This document shows positions 63,555-64,000 of a stretch of 64,000 bases of DNA, piece after piece. The notes beneath the pieces were generated by a model. The model saw only the letters and a program-made list of their open reading frames with translations, had not been told where the DNA came from and did no database searches. The position numbers were made by a program, and so were the translations under genes. The DNA comes from Pseudomonas solani. Its GTDB lineage: Bacteria; Pseudomonadota; Gammaproteobacteria; Pseudomonadales; Pseudomonadaceae. Location: positions 6,196,501-6,260,500 of the forward strand of contig NZ_AP023081.1 in the NCBI RefSeq assembly GCF_026072635.1. The letters run 5' to 3'. Every line of letters begins with the position of its first letter. The first letter of the stretch is position 1.

Positions 63555-64000
63555 ATGAACCGCAGCGAAATGCGCCGCGTCGATCTCAACATGCTGATCG
63601 TCTTCGAGACACTGATGCATGAACGCAACCTGACCCGCACCGCCGAGAAGCTGTTCCTCGGCCAGCCGGCGATCAGCGCCGCCCTGTCGCGCCTGCGTGA
63701 CTATTTCAACGACCCGCTGTTCGTGCGCAGCGGCCGCGCCATGGAGCCCACCACCCGCGCGGTGGAGATCCTCCAGCAGCTGCGCCCGGCACTGGACGCC
63801 ATGTCCAACGCCCTCAGCCACGCCCACGAGTTCGACCCGGCTACCAGCAACCTGGTGTTCCGCATCGGCCTTTCCGACGACGTCGAGTGCGGCCTGCTGC
63901 CGCCGCTGCTCAACCACCTGCGCGAGGTGGCGCCGAACATCGTGCTGGTGGTGCGCCGCGCCAACTTCCTGCTGATGCCCAGCCTGCTGGCCTCGGGGGA
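63555..64000 (+). CDS. LysR-family regulator, N-terminal part (runs off the window)
   Basis: The first 148 residues of a LysR regulator. The HTH is in VFETLMHERNLTRTAEKLFL and GQPAISAALSRLRDYFNDPL (about residues 15-60), followed by PTTRAVEILQQLRPALDAMS (linker helix) and the start of the effector domain (VFRIGLSDDVECGLLPPLLN). The subtype resembles regulators of aromatic or nodulation-like (NodD-related) families common in Pseudomonas. AAAGGAAC precedes ATG 63555. The rest lies beyond base 64000. Confidence 0.88.
   Translation, partial: MNRSEMRRVDLNMLIVFETLMHERNLTRTAEKLFLGQPAISAALSRLRDYFNDPLFVRSGRAMEPTTRAVEILQQLRPALDAMSNALSHAHEFDPATSNLVFRIGLSDDVECGLLPPLLNHLREVAPNIVLVVRRANFLLMPSLLASG

Overview
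The window is high-GC chromosomal DNA of a Pseudomonas-type gammaproteobacterium. Supporting genes include an OprD-family porin, a YddG-type exporter, PpnN, DUF1302/DUF1329 pairs, several cyclic-di-GMP enzymes and abundant GTAG-headed REP palindromes between genes. I see no rRNA, tRNA, CRISPR array or prophage. The genus is inferred from gene families and codon bias; the species cannot be named from the sequence.

Layout. 1-9454: two tandem LysR genes, a 254-bp tandem repeat, small metabolic and acetyltransferase genes, YddG, a DUF3313 lipoprotein, and a minus-strand operon of DUF1302 barrel, DUF1329 protein and secreted tyrosine phosphatase. 9866-14239: a tight five-gene operon of RimK-like ATP-grasp ligase, CorA-like membrane protein without a canonical GMN loop, 48-residue membrane peptide, GNAT fused to a C39-like cysteine peptidase, and a secreted Gly-rich protein. 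It ends in a good terminator and is the best candidate for a little-described system. 14301-28636: O-methyltransferase/TetR pair, katG, alpha/beta hydrolase, AraC/AhpD-like pair, bestrophin, M24 peptidase with GGCT-like protein, GAF-GGDEF protein, a large hybrid histidine kinase, and a Bro-N protein behind a leader with three stem-loops.

28952-40647 is an accessory, stress-flavoured stretch of many small genes: PLDc_N-like, KGG-repeat, YbdK-like carboxylate-amine ligase, DUF2892, DUF2061, DUF4142, HhH protein, an orphan ClpP-like protein, two unknown families and an IS110 element. It includes an operon of haem-oxygenase-like diiron protein, SAM methyltransferase, 48-residue acidic peptide and divergent CsrA. 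Two of its small genes share an 18-nt upstream identity plus a second spaced box, which looks like a common promoter.

40800-64000 is mostly ordinary: LysR/MFS and TetR/quinone-reductase pairs, SulP transporter, alcohol dehydrogenase, OprD porin, GGDEF proteins, DUF2855, nitrilase, Sel1-like protein, SotB exporter, ppnN, rRNA-type methyltransferase, a chemoreceptor and a partial LysR. Between the dehydrogenase and the porin lies a probable unannotated sRNA on the minus strand, with a promoter-like sequence, a strong terminator and a duplicated 11-nt segment.

Many intergenic gaps hold mosaics of REP palindromes in a recurrent order. Together they suggest one mobile composite repeat family.
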